The notes under the pieces were generated by a model. That model was not told the DNA's origin and did no database searches. It was given only the letters and a program-made list of their open reading frames with translations. Shown one piece after another: positions 35,801-47,400 of a stretch of DNA of 64,000 bases; positions within the stretch are counted from its first letter, which is position 1, and every line of letters begins with the position of its first letter. Source of the DNA: Globodera rostochiensis (lineage: Eukaryota; Nematoda; Chromadorea; Rhabditida; Heteroderidae). A program made the translations under genes and the position numbers. The DNA is taken from the NCBI GenBank assembly GCA_018350325.1, contig JAEVLN010000005.1:630142-694141 (forward strand). The letters run 5' to 3'.

Positions 35801-38800
35801 TGGTACTTGTCCCAAAAACAAAGATTATGAGGTTTTTACGCAGCTCTGAGAAGTTCTCGGGGGTTTTAGAAATCGCTGATCACGAGTATGACAACAGATT
35901 TTACGTGACATATATGATTATGATTTCAAAATCTGTGATTTAAAAAAATTTAAAATGCAACAAAGGCCTTAAATCATTTAAAAACATAAAATTACAACAA
36001 AAAGGCAAATAATGATCGAATCGTGCTTTTCGGATGATTGATTATGAGCGTGTTTTGAAGGCTAAAATTGATTTTTTTTGGAAAAAATTTAATTCGAAAA
36101 GCCTTCAAATTTGGGTCCGGGGTTCAGTTGATCGTAATGTAGGTCAGAGTCAGCTTCTACGTCCCGAATATTAGACTTGAAGAATTGTTGTTGGTTTAAA
36201 TTTAATTAAAATTTGTTGTTTTTTAAAATTCTTTCTTATTGACGAAATGTCGTTGACGAATAGTCCAATGACGATTGACGAATAGTCCAATGACGATTGA
36301 CGAATGGTCCAATGACGAAAAGTCGTTGACGAAGAGTCCATTGACGAAAAGTCATGCCACCACCTCCGATGGCCTTTCGAATGCTTTTTCAATTATTTAA
36401 AAAAATGTACGATTTTTTAAAATGCATAAATTATTCTGCTTCTTTGTCCTTATTGAGTCTAATATAACACGTTTTTCATTAGGTGTTTTTTGAGAACGAT
36501 CGCAACCCGTTTCGAGAGGCGAAGAGAACCGCTGATAGACATCAGCGGCATAATTGTAACAGACGTCATACGCCTTGTAGGTTTATAAGGAAAGTCGTGG
36601 TTTTTGAAAAATAAATGGTAGCGAGTTGGGACAAAAGTAGCGAGTTGGGACAAAAGTAGCGAGTTGGGACAAAAGTAGCGAGTTGGGACAAAAGTAGCGA
36701 ATCGGGACAAAAGTAGCGAGTTGGGACAAAAGTAGCGAGTTGGGACAAAAGTAGCGAGTTGGGACAAAAGTAGCGAGTTGGGACAAAAGTAGCGAATCGG
36801 GACAAAAGTAGCGAATCGGGTCAAAGGTTAGCAGGTAGCGAGTTGAATATTTAGCGTTTACGGCAAACAGATTAATTTTGAACTTTTATTGTAAAAAATG
36901 ACGAGACAAAACGGTGTTTTAAACAAAATATAAAATAATTCTTAAACCAAATTTCTTTCAAAATTTTCATATCAGCAATTGATTGGCATAATGTGCGCAA
37001 GTGTTGTTGCCAAGGGAGACTCAATATATTATGAAAGGGAGTTGGAAGTGCACGACCAACTGACAAGGGACATAGCCAATGGAATGCGTATGTGGATTTT
37101 GGCAGAATTGGTACGTTTATTTGATTGGTTAATGAACAAAAAAACGATTTAAAAAAAATCCGGGTGAACTGCAGTGAACGCCCCACTCCAACGTCATAAA
37201 TTATATACACATCACTTTTTCTCGATGACATCATATTCAAAAGTTTAGGAAATGAGTTTGAACCGGGTTTTGAACCAAGCCAGGGTGGCTTAGGTCCGTA
37301 GCCGAACGAACCCCAAGCCAGTTGAAGAATAGGTCAAAATATCCATTTTGGCCATTGTTTAAGTAGTTTGAAAATCGGTGCAAACTCATTTCCTAAATTT
37401 TGACCAATTTTTTCGTGCACAGCTCCTCGAGACAAAGCGATTGGTATATAATTTATGCTACTTTGGAGTGGGGCGTTCACTTCAGTTTATCCAAAAATCC
37501 AATAAAATTAAACTATAATCTTTTCTGTTTTTATTATTTCCTGAATCCGTAAAATGTTTAATAATTAAATATTACATACGGATATTTGAAGCTCTTATAA
37601 ATCATTCTCAAATTTTATGCGATTTATAAATATGGCCCAGATTTTAGTCTTTTGACTATTTTTTCCTGAAACCTCCTTGCTCTGAAAAGCACGAAAATCG
37701 CGTTTTTAGGTCATAGCGATCGTTTTTCATCGAGATTTTAGTGACTATTTTTTAGTCTTTTATTTTTTGTGACTAAGTGCCTATTTTGGGCTTTTCGGAA
37801 AATTCCTTAAGAAAAATGCTGATAAATCCGAAAAATGTGCTCCCCTCCCTAAAATGGACTTTTGTCGAGACCAAAAATTCTGCCAGCCAACAATGGAATT
37901 TTTTAGATTCTCATATTTAAAACTTTTTGAATGAATTGAAATTTTTATCATAAAAATGATTTGCGAACCTGTTTAGATCACTAAATCTGGCACATACGGT
38001 GACTGTTTTGCAATTTAGTGACTATTTTTGCTTTTTTAATAGACTATTTTGTTCTTTTTAAGGGATTATTTGACTGAATATTTTTAAGGTTTTTAGTGAC
38101 TAAAAATCCGGGCCTACATATTCATAAGCAAACAAAATTATGGGCGGGACTGGTATTGAAGTCTCCAATTTTAGCTTATAAAAAAATCCTGGGATCCTAG
38201 GTTTTTTGACCGGGATTTGATTAATTTAACAATTCCGGTTTTTAAAATTTTCTCAATCCCGATCCCGAGCTTCCCTAAAAATCCCGGTCCCGGCTAACTC
38301 TATTTGATTTAGGACAGCGCCTGGCCGGAAATTATTACAACGCATTGTTCGGACGCAATGGGCAGCAATGACGAGCCAATAAATGAAAACAAATATGAAA
38401 AACTGGCGGCGCACATACGGCACGCGGCTAATGAGAGAGGAAATCAAAAGTAAGCAAATTTTTTTAATTGGTTTTAAATCAGAGCGGCCACAGTACTTGG
38501 GTTTTTGCTGCTGTGATGTTTCCTGCTAATTTTTTTGCACAAATATTGTGATTCGATAAAAATTTATGGGGGCACCTATTGGCACCGCTAACCCCCCTCC
38601 TCTACTTAAAATTAAAAAATAATCACTAAATTCGCTCATAAAGCAAAGTTGACACTTTTTGCGTAATATGATCCTGATTTTCCTGCTTTTTAGGCCTTAA
38701 AGGTGTCCTGGGTTTTAAAGGTGGCCTTTTTAAGGATGGCCTTCTGTTTAAAATATCAAAATAACTCATTAATGGATGGATCTGACATCATTATAAATAG

Positions 38801-40123
38801 ATTAATATAAGTAATTAAAAATTTTTAAGTTTTCTTCACCAAATAATCGTGGCCCCGTTATGGGAAGAGCCTTTTTTTTTAAAAGAATGCAACGCGGAAA
38901 CTTGTGTAAGCTACAGCAAACGGGGTGTTAGGGTTCTCATAACTCGATTCAATGAAAGTGACGAACAACTTCCCTCGCGCTTGGTATTATCTCAAGACTG
39001 GATAAAAGATAATCGACACACAATTCAATCGGAGATTAAGTAAGGTTTATAATGGAGGGCCATATACATCACAATGCCCCCGGCTTCCTTAATACATTAT
39101 GACTTTTCACTTTAACAATTGCCACAATACCGGATAATCAATCGGACGAATTCAAATTATTTTTTAGAAACCAACTTAATCTGCTTGGAGGAAAAGCAAA
39201 TCTGAGTTTGATTTTGTCCAATGTCAGCAAAAAATTTAAGCGCAAACATTTGACTGGCATCTATCTTTGGAGAAATTTGTTGTTCTTACATAACAGAAAA
39301 TGGTTTGCTAAGGTAATGTTGGCAAGGATAAATTGGTTTTAATCAGGGCTGCCAAATGAAAATATTCAAAAGCCTCATTTGGCGGCGAAAAAGCCTCATT
39401 TATGACCAAAAAACCTCAATTTGCTATTGCGCCCGGTTTTTCCAAATACTTTTTTAGTGGGGGGGGGGTCGGCGGTGCCGATGGGCGCCGCCGAGAATTC
39501 GCATTTTTTACTCGATTTGTTAACAGATTGCAACTAAATTTGCAGAAGATATGATGCTTTTTTGCTTTAAAAAAAAATTGAAAATGAGGTTTTTTATTAA
39601 GAAAATTCCCAATTATTTCAAACCGGAACACGCTTTTTCATTAAAAATGAAAATACACAGAAAAAATGGAAAAACATTACGCCAAATATTCAAAATTTAA
39701 TAGAAATTTACCATTTATCAGTGAAATTTCTAAAAAACCACAAAAAACCTCATCAAACTCAAAAAAGCCACAAAATGAGGCTAAACCTCATTTTAAAAAT
39801 TTAGCCTCATCGGACAATCAAAAAGCCACAAAATGAGGCTAAAACCTCAGATTTGGCAGCCCTGGTTTTAATTATCTTTATCACTTGAGATTTGAAACAA
39901 ATTCAAACAAAAAAACTAATGGGAGGGGCCCAGCAATGCCGACAGGCGTCACTGTGGAATTTTTAAAATTGAATCTCTACCTCATTAATAGGAATGTGTC
40001 ATCCCAGTCGGCATTGCTGGTACCAGCATTCAGGGCACGAGCGCTTACGACAACAATACTGAGACTTTTGATGAGCCCAAGTTCGCAGTTGCGAACAGAT
40101 ATAAATTGATTCTAATGATATAA
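32805..40123 (+). CDS. 575-residue secreted protein of unknown family
   Basis: Thirteen exons (32805-32868, 33426-33592, 33793-33927, 33999-34130, 34498-34660, 35159-35227, 35314-35458, 36483-36576, 36976-37110, 38313-38449, 38830-39039, 39168-39312, 39992-40123) join with matching phases to 576 codons. The N-terminus MWAILKAAALFYFLIPCTNEN is a good signal peptide, and ATACAG four bases before the ATG may be a spliced-leader acceptor. The N-terminal third is helical with a hydrophobic segment (LIGSGTFSLLKFAGPIAQIV) followed by a coiled-coil-like stretch; later there are scattered Cys and an RRRR cluster. I do not recognise the family; a secreted or luminal nematode-specific protein is likely, an effector role possible but unproven. 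Introns 1, 7, 9 and 12 carry element insertions. An upstream start other than 32805 was not seen. Confidence 0.7.
32921..33089. mobile_element. truncated copy of the GAGCCCGG/GGGAACGGGA element
   Basis: It repeats GGGAACGGGA and GGGATTCCCG and ends CCGCCGGGCTCTAG, the same end as the complete element at 52295-53160. The other end is missing. It lies in intron 1 of the secreted-protein gene. Confidence 0.6.
35630..36361. mobile_element. fold-back hAT-like element with GACGAAAAGTC arrays, TSD ACCTCCGA
   Basis: The left side (35633-35745) repeats CTTTTCGTCAATG/TCTTCGTCAACGA and the right side (36237-36355) is its complement. Ends are GGTTCCATGACTTTTCG and the near reverse complement CGAAAAGTCATGCCACC. 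The flanks 35622-35629 and 36362-36369 are both ACCTCCGA. The 732-bp element carries no gene and lies in intron 7 of the secreted-protein gene. Confidence 0.8.
36615..36840. repeat. 19-bp minisatellite (GTAGCGAGTTGGGACAAAA)
   Basis: About eleven head-to-tail units with few changes (some units read GAATCGGG) in the intron after exon 8 of the secreted-protein gene. All three frames are open on the minus strand because of the unit composition, which produces spurious open frames. Confidence 0.9.
37162..37492. mobile_element. palindromic MITE, 8-bp TSD AAAAATCC
   Basis: Ends GGGTGAACTGCAGTGAACGC and the near-complement GCGTTCACTTCAGTTTATCC; inner arms also pair (AGGAAATGAGTTTG with CAAACTCATTTCCT). 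The flanks 37154-37161 and 37493-37500 are both AAAAATCC. It is 331 bp, inside the intron after exon 9. Confidence 0.75.
37636..38114. repeat. inverted-repeat element with TAGTGACTATTTT units
   Basis: It starts GGCCCAGATTTTAGTC and ends GACTAAAAATCCGGGCC. Both halves iterate AGTGACTATTTTT-like units. The flanks (TATAAATAT and TACATATTC) match only imperfectly, so an old insertion is likely. It lies in the intron before exon 10 of the secreted-protein gene. Confidence 0.6.
39344..39864. mobile_element. hAT-like element with AAGCCTCATTT units, 8-bp TSD GTTTTAAT
   Basis: It begins CAGGGCTGCCAAATGA and ends CAGATTTGGCAGCCCTG. The flanks 39336-39343 and 39865-39872 are both GTTTTAAT. Subterminal zones repeat AAAAGCCTCATTT on the left and AAATGAGGCTAAAACCTC on the right. 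A palindromic GC-rich core sits in the middle (39470-39496). It is 521 bp and lies in intron 12 of the secreted-protein gene. Confidence 0.88.
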
Positions 40124-40365
40124 GGATGCGCGATAATTGTATTCAGTGAAGTGTTCATTCGTCCCGTTTTGTCTTTGACAAAATAAACTGTTGGGAAAGC
40201 AGGAGTGGTTTCCAACTAGAAATTTTTACGATTCGTGCGCTAGACTTAGAGTGGAGTCGATTTATATTATAATTCATCCAATTTGGCGAGGTACACGTAT
40301 TTCGGAACAACAAATTGTATACTATTTCTTTTCCTTTTTAATAAAAAAAACCAAACTAAAAAATA

Positions 40366-43300
40366 AAACGGCCCTGAAATCGGCACAATTTTCTTAAAAA
40401 AGTGTCTACCGATTTTTTAGCTGAGCGGGCACCCGTCCATTGTGCGCTTTTGCCACGCGGCACAGCTCGGCGGCGGCGGCAGCGCGGAACAGAAGCGTCG
40501 TCCGCCTTCGCCGTCACAGCACCATTTCGCCGAGTTTCTCGTGCTCACTGAACTGTGCGCGGGCGGTCCGCTGATCGACGTGATGCGCAGGGGTCCGTTC
40601 AGCGTGGAACAGGTGCCAAGAAAAAGAAACAAATCTCTTGTCCGGTGTTCCATTCAATTTTTGGGGTTTGAAACGGTCTAAACTGGTAACAAATTGAATT
40701 TGAGGACCCTGAAACCCTACAAAAAACCAAAAATCCCAGTTTTTAAACAAATTGTTCTTGGTTGTAAGAACTTATTGTCCTTAATTTTCATATTGCAAAT
40801 TTGGGTAAAAATTCTTTTTAAAGGTCTGCAAAATTTTCCACGCCACCGCGCAAGCCGTCCTGCACATGCACGATCGAAACCCGCCGATCACCCATCGGGA
40901 CATTAAGGTTTTTTTTTGTGGTGAAAATTCATTAAAAACCCATCCCTTTTTTTGATCGAAAATTTGCTGTTCGACGCCCATGGGCACGTCAAATTGTGTG
41001 ATTTTGGCAGTGCCACCACCGACATTTACCGGCCTGACGACGAATGGGGCGCTTTAATCCGATCAGAGCTTGAGGAAGAGGTCGGTGGTTGTGTTGCAGG
41101 ACATTCAACAAATTTTGTTAAACCATTTTTTGAACTTAATTTTATTTAAACGATTAGTTTGTTTATTCGCAATTCGAGAAGGAAGGTCGGAGGTCGGGGG
41201 AAGAGTCCTAAATGCACTGAATGTGCAGTTGGACGAGCCTGTGCTGAGCGCTGACCAAATGCTGGTGTTGTTGAACGAGCAGCCGTCGATGACCATTCCT
41301 GGACAACGAGTAGCGGCAGCAACACATTCAGAACCGCCGTCTGGTTCAGCAGCACCGGCAACAGCAGCGACGAGTACGAGCAGTACAACAGCCACTGGCA
41401 ATAACAACGCCTCCTTTCTCATGGATCAGGGCTTGTCCCTGCTGAAAACGTTGAAGGAAAAGTCGTCGGCCGCCACAATGTTATCTGGTGGCTTTTTTTT
41501 GATTAATAGCATATTGAAAAACTTGATTTTACCCCTAATCTGATCATTTGATTGAATACACAAAACAATTTCAGATCAATTCAAGGCCCAGCTTGGCCTC
41601 CACCAGTCACCGGCACAGAGTCGGGCCGAATCGTCAAGGGCAAAAAACGGTGGTGGTGCCGCCGCTAAAATTGCGCCGCCTCGGCCTCCGGCACCGCCGC
41701 TGTTCACCACCAGACCGGTTCAACGGATGTTCGTCGAAGAGAATGGCGCTGCTTCTGACAGTGATCATAGACTCAATTTAGTACAACATTTCCTCAAATT
41801 ATGGCATTTATTTTTGCGCATTTTGTTGAAGAACGCCGACACCAAGCAGTCCAAGCAACAACAACAGCGGCGGACAACACAGACGCCGGTCGACGATTTT
41901 TTCAGCTCGTTGGCGTGGGAAGCCGATTCGGGCAGCCGCAGCAGCAAGGACCGATCTCATAGACTGCATCATCAACGACATGAACAGGAACAGAATTTGC
42001 TGTCGTCAGAACCAGACATTTGTTTTGGTATATGGGCAACTGCGACTTTTTGTGGGGATTCATTTTGTTAATTTTGCGTGCAAAGGATTAAACCAACAAA
42101 TATTTTTTAATAAAATTATTTCCCATTTTGAGGACCAAATCTGCTTGAAAACGCCCGCGGTGAACAACAGCAGCGGGTGGTTGTGGATGTACCCGTTCCA
42201 AGCGCAGCTGATCAACTGCTGTTGCTGCTGCATGACGAGCAGCAGTCGACCATTCCCGCCGGACGTCAAAGGGCGACGGCGAACGTCCAACCGACTGAAG
42301 TAAATATTTTGTGATTAATTTTTGAAAAAATTAGCATAAATTGCCGAAAAAGACCAAATTTTTCTTTTTTTCGTGGTTTAAATTAAAATGTTTATTTAAT
42401 AATTGGCGTTACTTACAAAAACATTTTATTTCACAGATTCTGACCAACCCCGGCGGCGAACCGTTGCAGGCGGAAACATTTGGTGCTGCATCATCACTGC
42501 TATCAGACGCTGCAACGACGACAAGTTCAAGCAGTACAACAACTACTACAGCGGCAACAGACAATGCTTCTGGCACGGAATTTTTACTTGTATTTTTAAA
42601 ATCTAAAGAGGAACCTTTTTAGATCCCAAAAAATCGCAAAAAGCTGGTGGGAACTTTGACGACATTCTGTCCTCCGTCTACGGGTTTACCTCGTCTACAA
42701 AACTGTCCACTCGGTCGTTGGCCGACATGAGCAAAGAGAGTGACAACCGGGACATGGACCCGCTGAGCATACAGGTTGGTTGGCATTCGAATGGTAGAGG
42801 GGTGCGGATTTTGCAGATTTTTTTTTGTATATTTACTCCATGCGCTCAGATTCGCGACTGGACCTCGGGCAAAGAGCGCAACATTCGTGCACTGCTCGGC
42901 TCACTGAACGCCGTGCTGTGGCCAGAGGCAGCCCAGGCGTTGAAGCAGCCGACGGTGGCCGAGCTGTACGTCGCCGAAAATGTGAGTGTGATGGAACACG
43001 ATATTTTATTAAGTGTTAAAATTTTCAAATAAACCCATGCCCGGGTAGCTCGGTAACCAGAAAATTCCAATCTCTAGTTTGGACTACGATTAAATCGCAT
43101 TGTCTGGTAACAATTACTGAGAGAGTCTCGACTGTTCGAAAAAACCCCCGTTGACAACATTGAATTCAATTTTTTTAATTTAAAAAAGCATTTTCATCCG
43201 TTCCCCCCTCCCCCCCCCCTCCCTTCAGATCAGAAAGCATTATCTTCGCGCTTGTTTGGTGGTCCATCCAGACAAACAACATCCGGGCAGTGTGCACATA

Positions 43301-43372
43301 CCGTTGGCCAGAGCGATTTTTACTGAGCTGAATAATGCGTGGACGGAATTTCAGAGAAACAACGATTTTTAG
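40366..43372 (+). pseudogene. GAK copy 2, lacking the kinase N- and C-lobes
   Basis: Direct copy of the GAK segment from just before exon 4. Exons 4 (40421-40612), 5 (40824-40907) and 6 (40955-41080) are present, then the sequence jumps into the middle of exon 9 (about 41212), losing exons 7-8. Exons 10-16, including the J-domain exon 43229-43372, remain open and almost identical to copy 1. Exons 1-3 are absent, so glycine loop and catalytic Lys are missing, and the APE segment and C-lobe are deleted: no kinase activity is possible. A transcript encoding only the linker and J domain cannot be excluded. The unusual TG intron end before exon 6 and the GC donor after exon 13 are conserved here. 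Confidence 0.8.
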
Positions 43373-44402
43373 TTGATTTATTTTTTTGCACATTTTGACA
43401 ATGAATTTTATTGAGAAATTTTATTTTTTCTATTTGTCATTGTATAACTTTCTTCAACTCTTTACTTTGTTGCTGTAAGGGTTCGTTCGATTTTTTGTGC
43501 TCACAAAATTTGTGTTGAATTTGTTTTGTCTGTCTCTTCCGACAATTCGTTTTGTTGCTGCTACAGATTTAAAACTTTATAATGTTTAGAAGAATTTGAG
43601 CACCTCAGGCAATCTTTGCTTATTTTCCTTCAAATTGCCTGTGGGGTCATGCAATTTGTGTGTGGGAGGGAGTGCCACCGGTGTCCGGGTTGACTTGGCC
43701 TCAATTCCGGGAGTGCCAAAAAACGCGTCCAGAGCAGCCCGGGCGGCATTAATGGGCAGCTCATTAAAATTTGTTTATATCCGCCCGCTGTCATAGGCTT
43801 TCTTGCCATGTAAATTTTTGGAACGAGAAAAATGCCCGCCATTTCATTTGTAAGCGCATTAAATTTCCTTTTCACGCACCCATTTTCCGGTCTTAAAAAT
43901 TACTCGAATTCCATTTTGACTAAGATCAATTTCCTACCCAAATTGTTTAATCATTTATGTGCATTGATTGGTTGGTTTTCCCCGTCCGCCATTAATTTCT
44001 GCAAACTTTTTCTTATTTATATTGTATTGATTAATGGAGCACCCCCCCCCCCCCCCCGCTGTTTGGTCGGCCTTGGGTGGGTGTCATCATTTTATATTTT
44101 GTTGTGACAATTACAAAAAAAGACTTAATGGATTGGAGTAGGACGGGATCGGGATCGGGATTGAGACTGAAATGCCCCCGTGTTTTGGGACTGAAATTCT
44201 CTTTTCACCTTATAAAATCCCGTCTTTAATCCTGATCCCGGGTTTGCCTTTTAATCTCGAACCCGCTCTACTCAAGTTTGTACAGGGATAAAACATTATT
44301 TTTATTATTAAGTGGACGATTCAATTTAAACTTCTAATTGTTGCAAATCAAACTATCAATATTATCTGTATAAATAAATATATGTAAAAGTTGTTTAGAT
44401 TT
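43373..44402. other. spacer between GAK and TMCO4 copy 2
   Basis: Counterpart of 25174-26190. It holds the repeated 3'-flank segment (about 43455-43700), a poly-C run (about 44041-44057) and the GGGATCGGGATC element (about 44140-44275). No gene. A TTGTTTAG acceptor-like site lies just before the TMCO4 start codon. Confidence 0.5.
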
Positions 44403-47400
44403 ATGGCCAAAACGCATTCCGCCGCGTTGGAAATGCAGTCGGCACAAACAAAAATGCCCTCGGCTTCGTCGGATTTGCCGGCACGATCAGAAATGCCGAA
44501 AGCTTCGGTACAAATGCCTTTGGCACAAGCAGAAACTCTTGCGGGGCAAGCAGATGCACGTTCTGCGCAAGAGGAAATGCCTCCGGCAAGCGTTGAAACG
44601 CATCCGGACTTATCGCCACCATCGGTTGGTGTGCCGTCATTGTTGCTGCCCTTCACCAATAATGCCGCCACATCATCTTCGACAACGACGGCACTTTCCG
44701 CCTCGCTGCCGCGTTCGATGTCTGAAGTGTTCCCGCGCAGGCACCGCCGAACTGCTTCCGCAAATGACGGCCAACAACCGGCCAACCAATCGCCAAGCGA
44801 AGATGGGACGGCATCTTGTGAGGCTAAAATGGCATTTGCAATTGCAAATTCGCGAACTGCTTATCTATTTAGAAATTAGAATGCCGTTGGTTGTGCGGCG
44901 GGCATATAAATGAATGCCAAATATCCAGATTTTTTGAGAAATTTTAAATCCAAAAATTTTAAAAATGAATTAATTCTAAAAGGCCTCGGTTCGCCATGCT
45001 CTTCGAGCAGCCTTCCGGCACATTTTGCGTCCCCGGCCACTGCAATTTTGTTGAAAAGCGATCAGATCAGTGCCATCGCTCGCTTCGCGTTCACCGATTT
45101 GGTGATCACAGTGTTGAGGCTGGACTTCTACAGGCCAAGCGATCAGGAAGCGATGTGTGTGTGGTGAAGGGGGGAATTGGCGGGCCCGGACATTTCAGTG
45201 CCGGGACATTTCAGTGCCATTTATCATATACCTAATCATATTTTAACTATTTTAAACACAACCAAATCAAATTATGAGTTTCAAATTCGGCTGACACTGA
45301 ACTTCAATTTTTGAAGATTTTTTTATTCGGGGAAAAAAATTTGGATTTTCTTCATAATTTAAATAAATTTCAGCAGATTTTGCAAGTGTTCGTTGGACAT
45401 TTTGCTGAAATGGGGCGAACTGCCTGCAAAGACGCAACAGTCGTTGCGGAAGCGAATTGAAGTGGCGTAAATTTAAATATATTTTTAAAAATATTTTTAC
45501 ATTGAGAGCAAAATCAGCCGTAAATATTAGGCTTAAATATATTTAAAAAATTTAATTTGCGCATAAAGAAATCTCAGCTCTAATAAATATGTATTTAAAT
45601 TAAAATTTAATTCGCATCAAAATATTTTTAAGATACGTTTTTAATTTTGCATTTTTAAAGCAACAGCCCTAAATTTTAAATATTTTAATTGTAAACAAAT
45701 ATATTTTTAAAATTTTTTTGTGCATTTTAAGGAAAATCAGCCTTTCAACGAGGACATTGGCGCATTAATAACGGGTCTATTTTTGTAAAATTAAAATATA
45801 TTTTTTTAAATTTAACGGTATGTCACAGCCATCAAGTTGGATCCGTTGCTGCGTCAGCCGCACGGACTGCTTCATCTTCTCGGCTCCCTGCTGTTGTCCG
45901 TGCTCATCAACGGTGACTACGACAGCCGTTTTAGGGTGCTGCTACGGCACATTTCCGCACTGCTTGGCATTCATTGGGACCTCTTCGAGGAGGTGAAAAC
46001 AAAAAATTTATTTTTTTTTTCAAAATCTCCGCAATTTTTTAAAGTTTGAGTCGACGCTTGGCGACCGCCTCATCGACGAATACAAAGAGACAGTGTGAGA
46101 TTTTAAAAGAAATATTGTAGTAATTTTAGGCGAATTTTAATGGGTCGTTTTTGGGGTCGAAACGAAATGTTTCTCGAACTTATAAGTCTGGTTTTTGGGG
46201 ACATACGTTAATTAGTATTTATTTTTGTCATTATTGCGCTTTTTTATAGCGATAATCAGCGCGTGCGCGAGAGTAAAAGTCGGCTGAAGAAGTTGAAGCG
46301 GTACGCAATGATTGGCGCAGCTTCCGGACTCGGGGGCGTCCTAATCGGTGTCCGATTAAAAACCCATAATTTTAAAATTTATTCTAATTAACGATTTTTA
46401 ACTATTTTGATTATTAAACATTTGCATATTTTTATACAATTTTGCAGGTGTCACCGGTGGCCTCGCCGCTCCAGTGATTTTGACGAGCATTTCTGCACTC
46501 ACTGCCACCACAATTTTGCTGCCAGCCGCCGCTTCTGCTGCCATTTTGGGGTTCATAAAATGCAATTTAAACAAAATTGATTATAAATATGGGTGATGTT
46601 AGTGATATTAGATCAGAGCCCGGACCGATCGAGATCTCGATCGAGAAATTTTACCGAGATTTTTTGGTGGGTTTCAGTGATCTCGTACAAAACTCGATTG
46701 GTGTTTTTTTCTAGATTTTTGGCGGTCCTTAACTCCGAACTCCGGATCCTCTGTCTATATCTGATCCTTAGATATTTATTTTAATTGAGGGTGATCATGA
46801 TATTCCACCGTCGTTTGTTGACCATCCATCTAAGCTTAAGCGGAAATCACCCACAAATAATAAATACCGTAGTCGGGGCTCGGGCGCTTGTCACTACTAC
46901 TTACCGTACACCTTTGTCACACATACAGTTCGGTGTTCGGTGCAGCTGGTGCCGGACTCACTGGCTACCGTATGCAGAAAAGAGTGGGCGACATTGAGGA
47001 ATTTCACATTGAGCGTCTGACGGAGCAACAAAATCAGGTTGGCCAAATTTAGATGAAATCAAAGTCTCATAAATAAATCAATCCAACATTTTGTTGTAGG
47101 GCCTGCACTGCGTGCTTTGCGTGTCGGGATGGATTGAGGACCGGGAAGAGAGCGCGTTTCGGCACCATTGGCGCCATCTTTGGATGAGCAAAGAACAGTA
47201 CACGCTGCGATGGGAGAGCAATGTAAGCGGCTTAAATGAGCTCCTCTTCTTTCCCAGATCATGTCTGATCAGCTCTCAAGTCTATATCTTTGATCAATTC
47301 CAATCTGATCTGATCTAAGAAATTTTGGTTTCGAACATGACCGACACTGAGCCTCTGGCTGAGTTGAAGAATCCGTTGTTTTTTTTTGTATCCAAAGACC

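Noticed and set aside
36459..36824. Minus-strand open frame with SLLLSQLATFVPTRYFCPN repeats
   Set aside because: It is the translation of a 19-bp minisatellite in an intron; all three frames are open because of unit composition.
36615..36840. Possible CRISPR-like repeat array
   Set aside because: Units are contiguous with no spacers and the genome is eukaryotic; it is a minisatellite.
44996..45235. Alternative frame in TMCO4 exon 2 (MLFEQPSGTFCVPGHC)
   Set aside because: The other frame matches the TMCO4 N-terminal region and joins neighbouring exons in phase.
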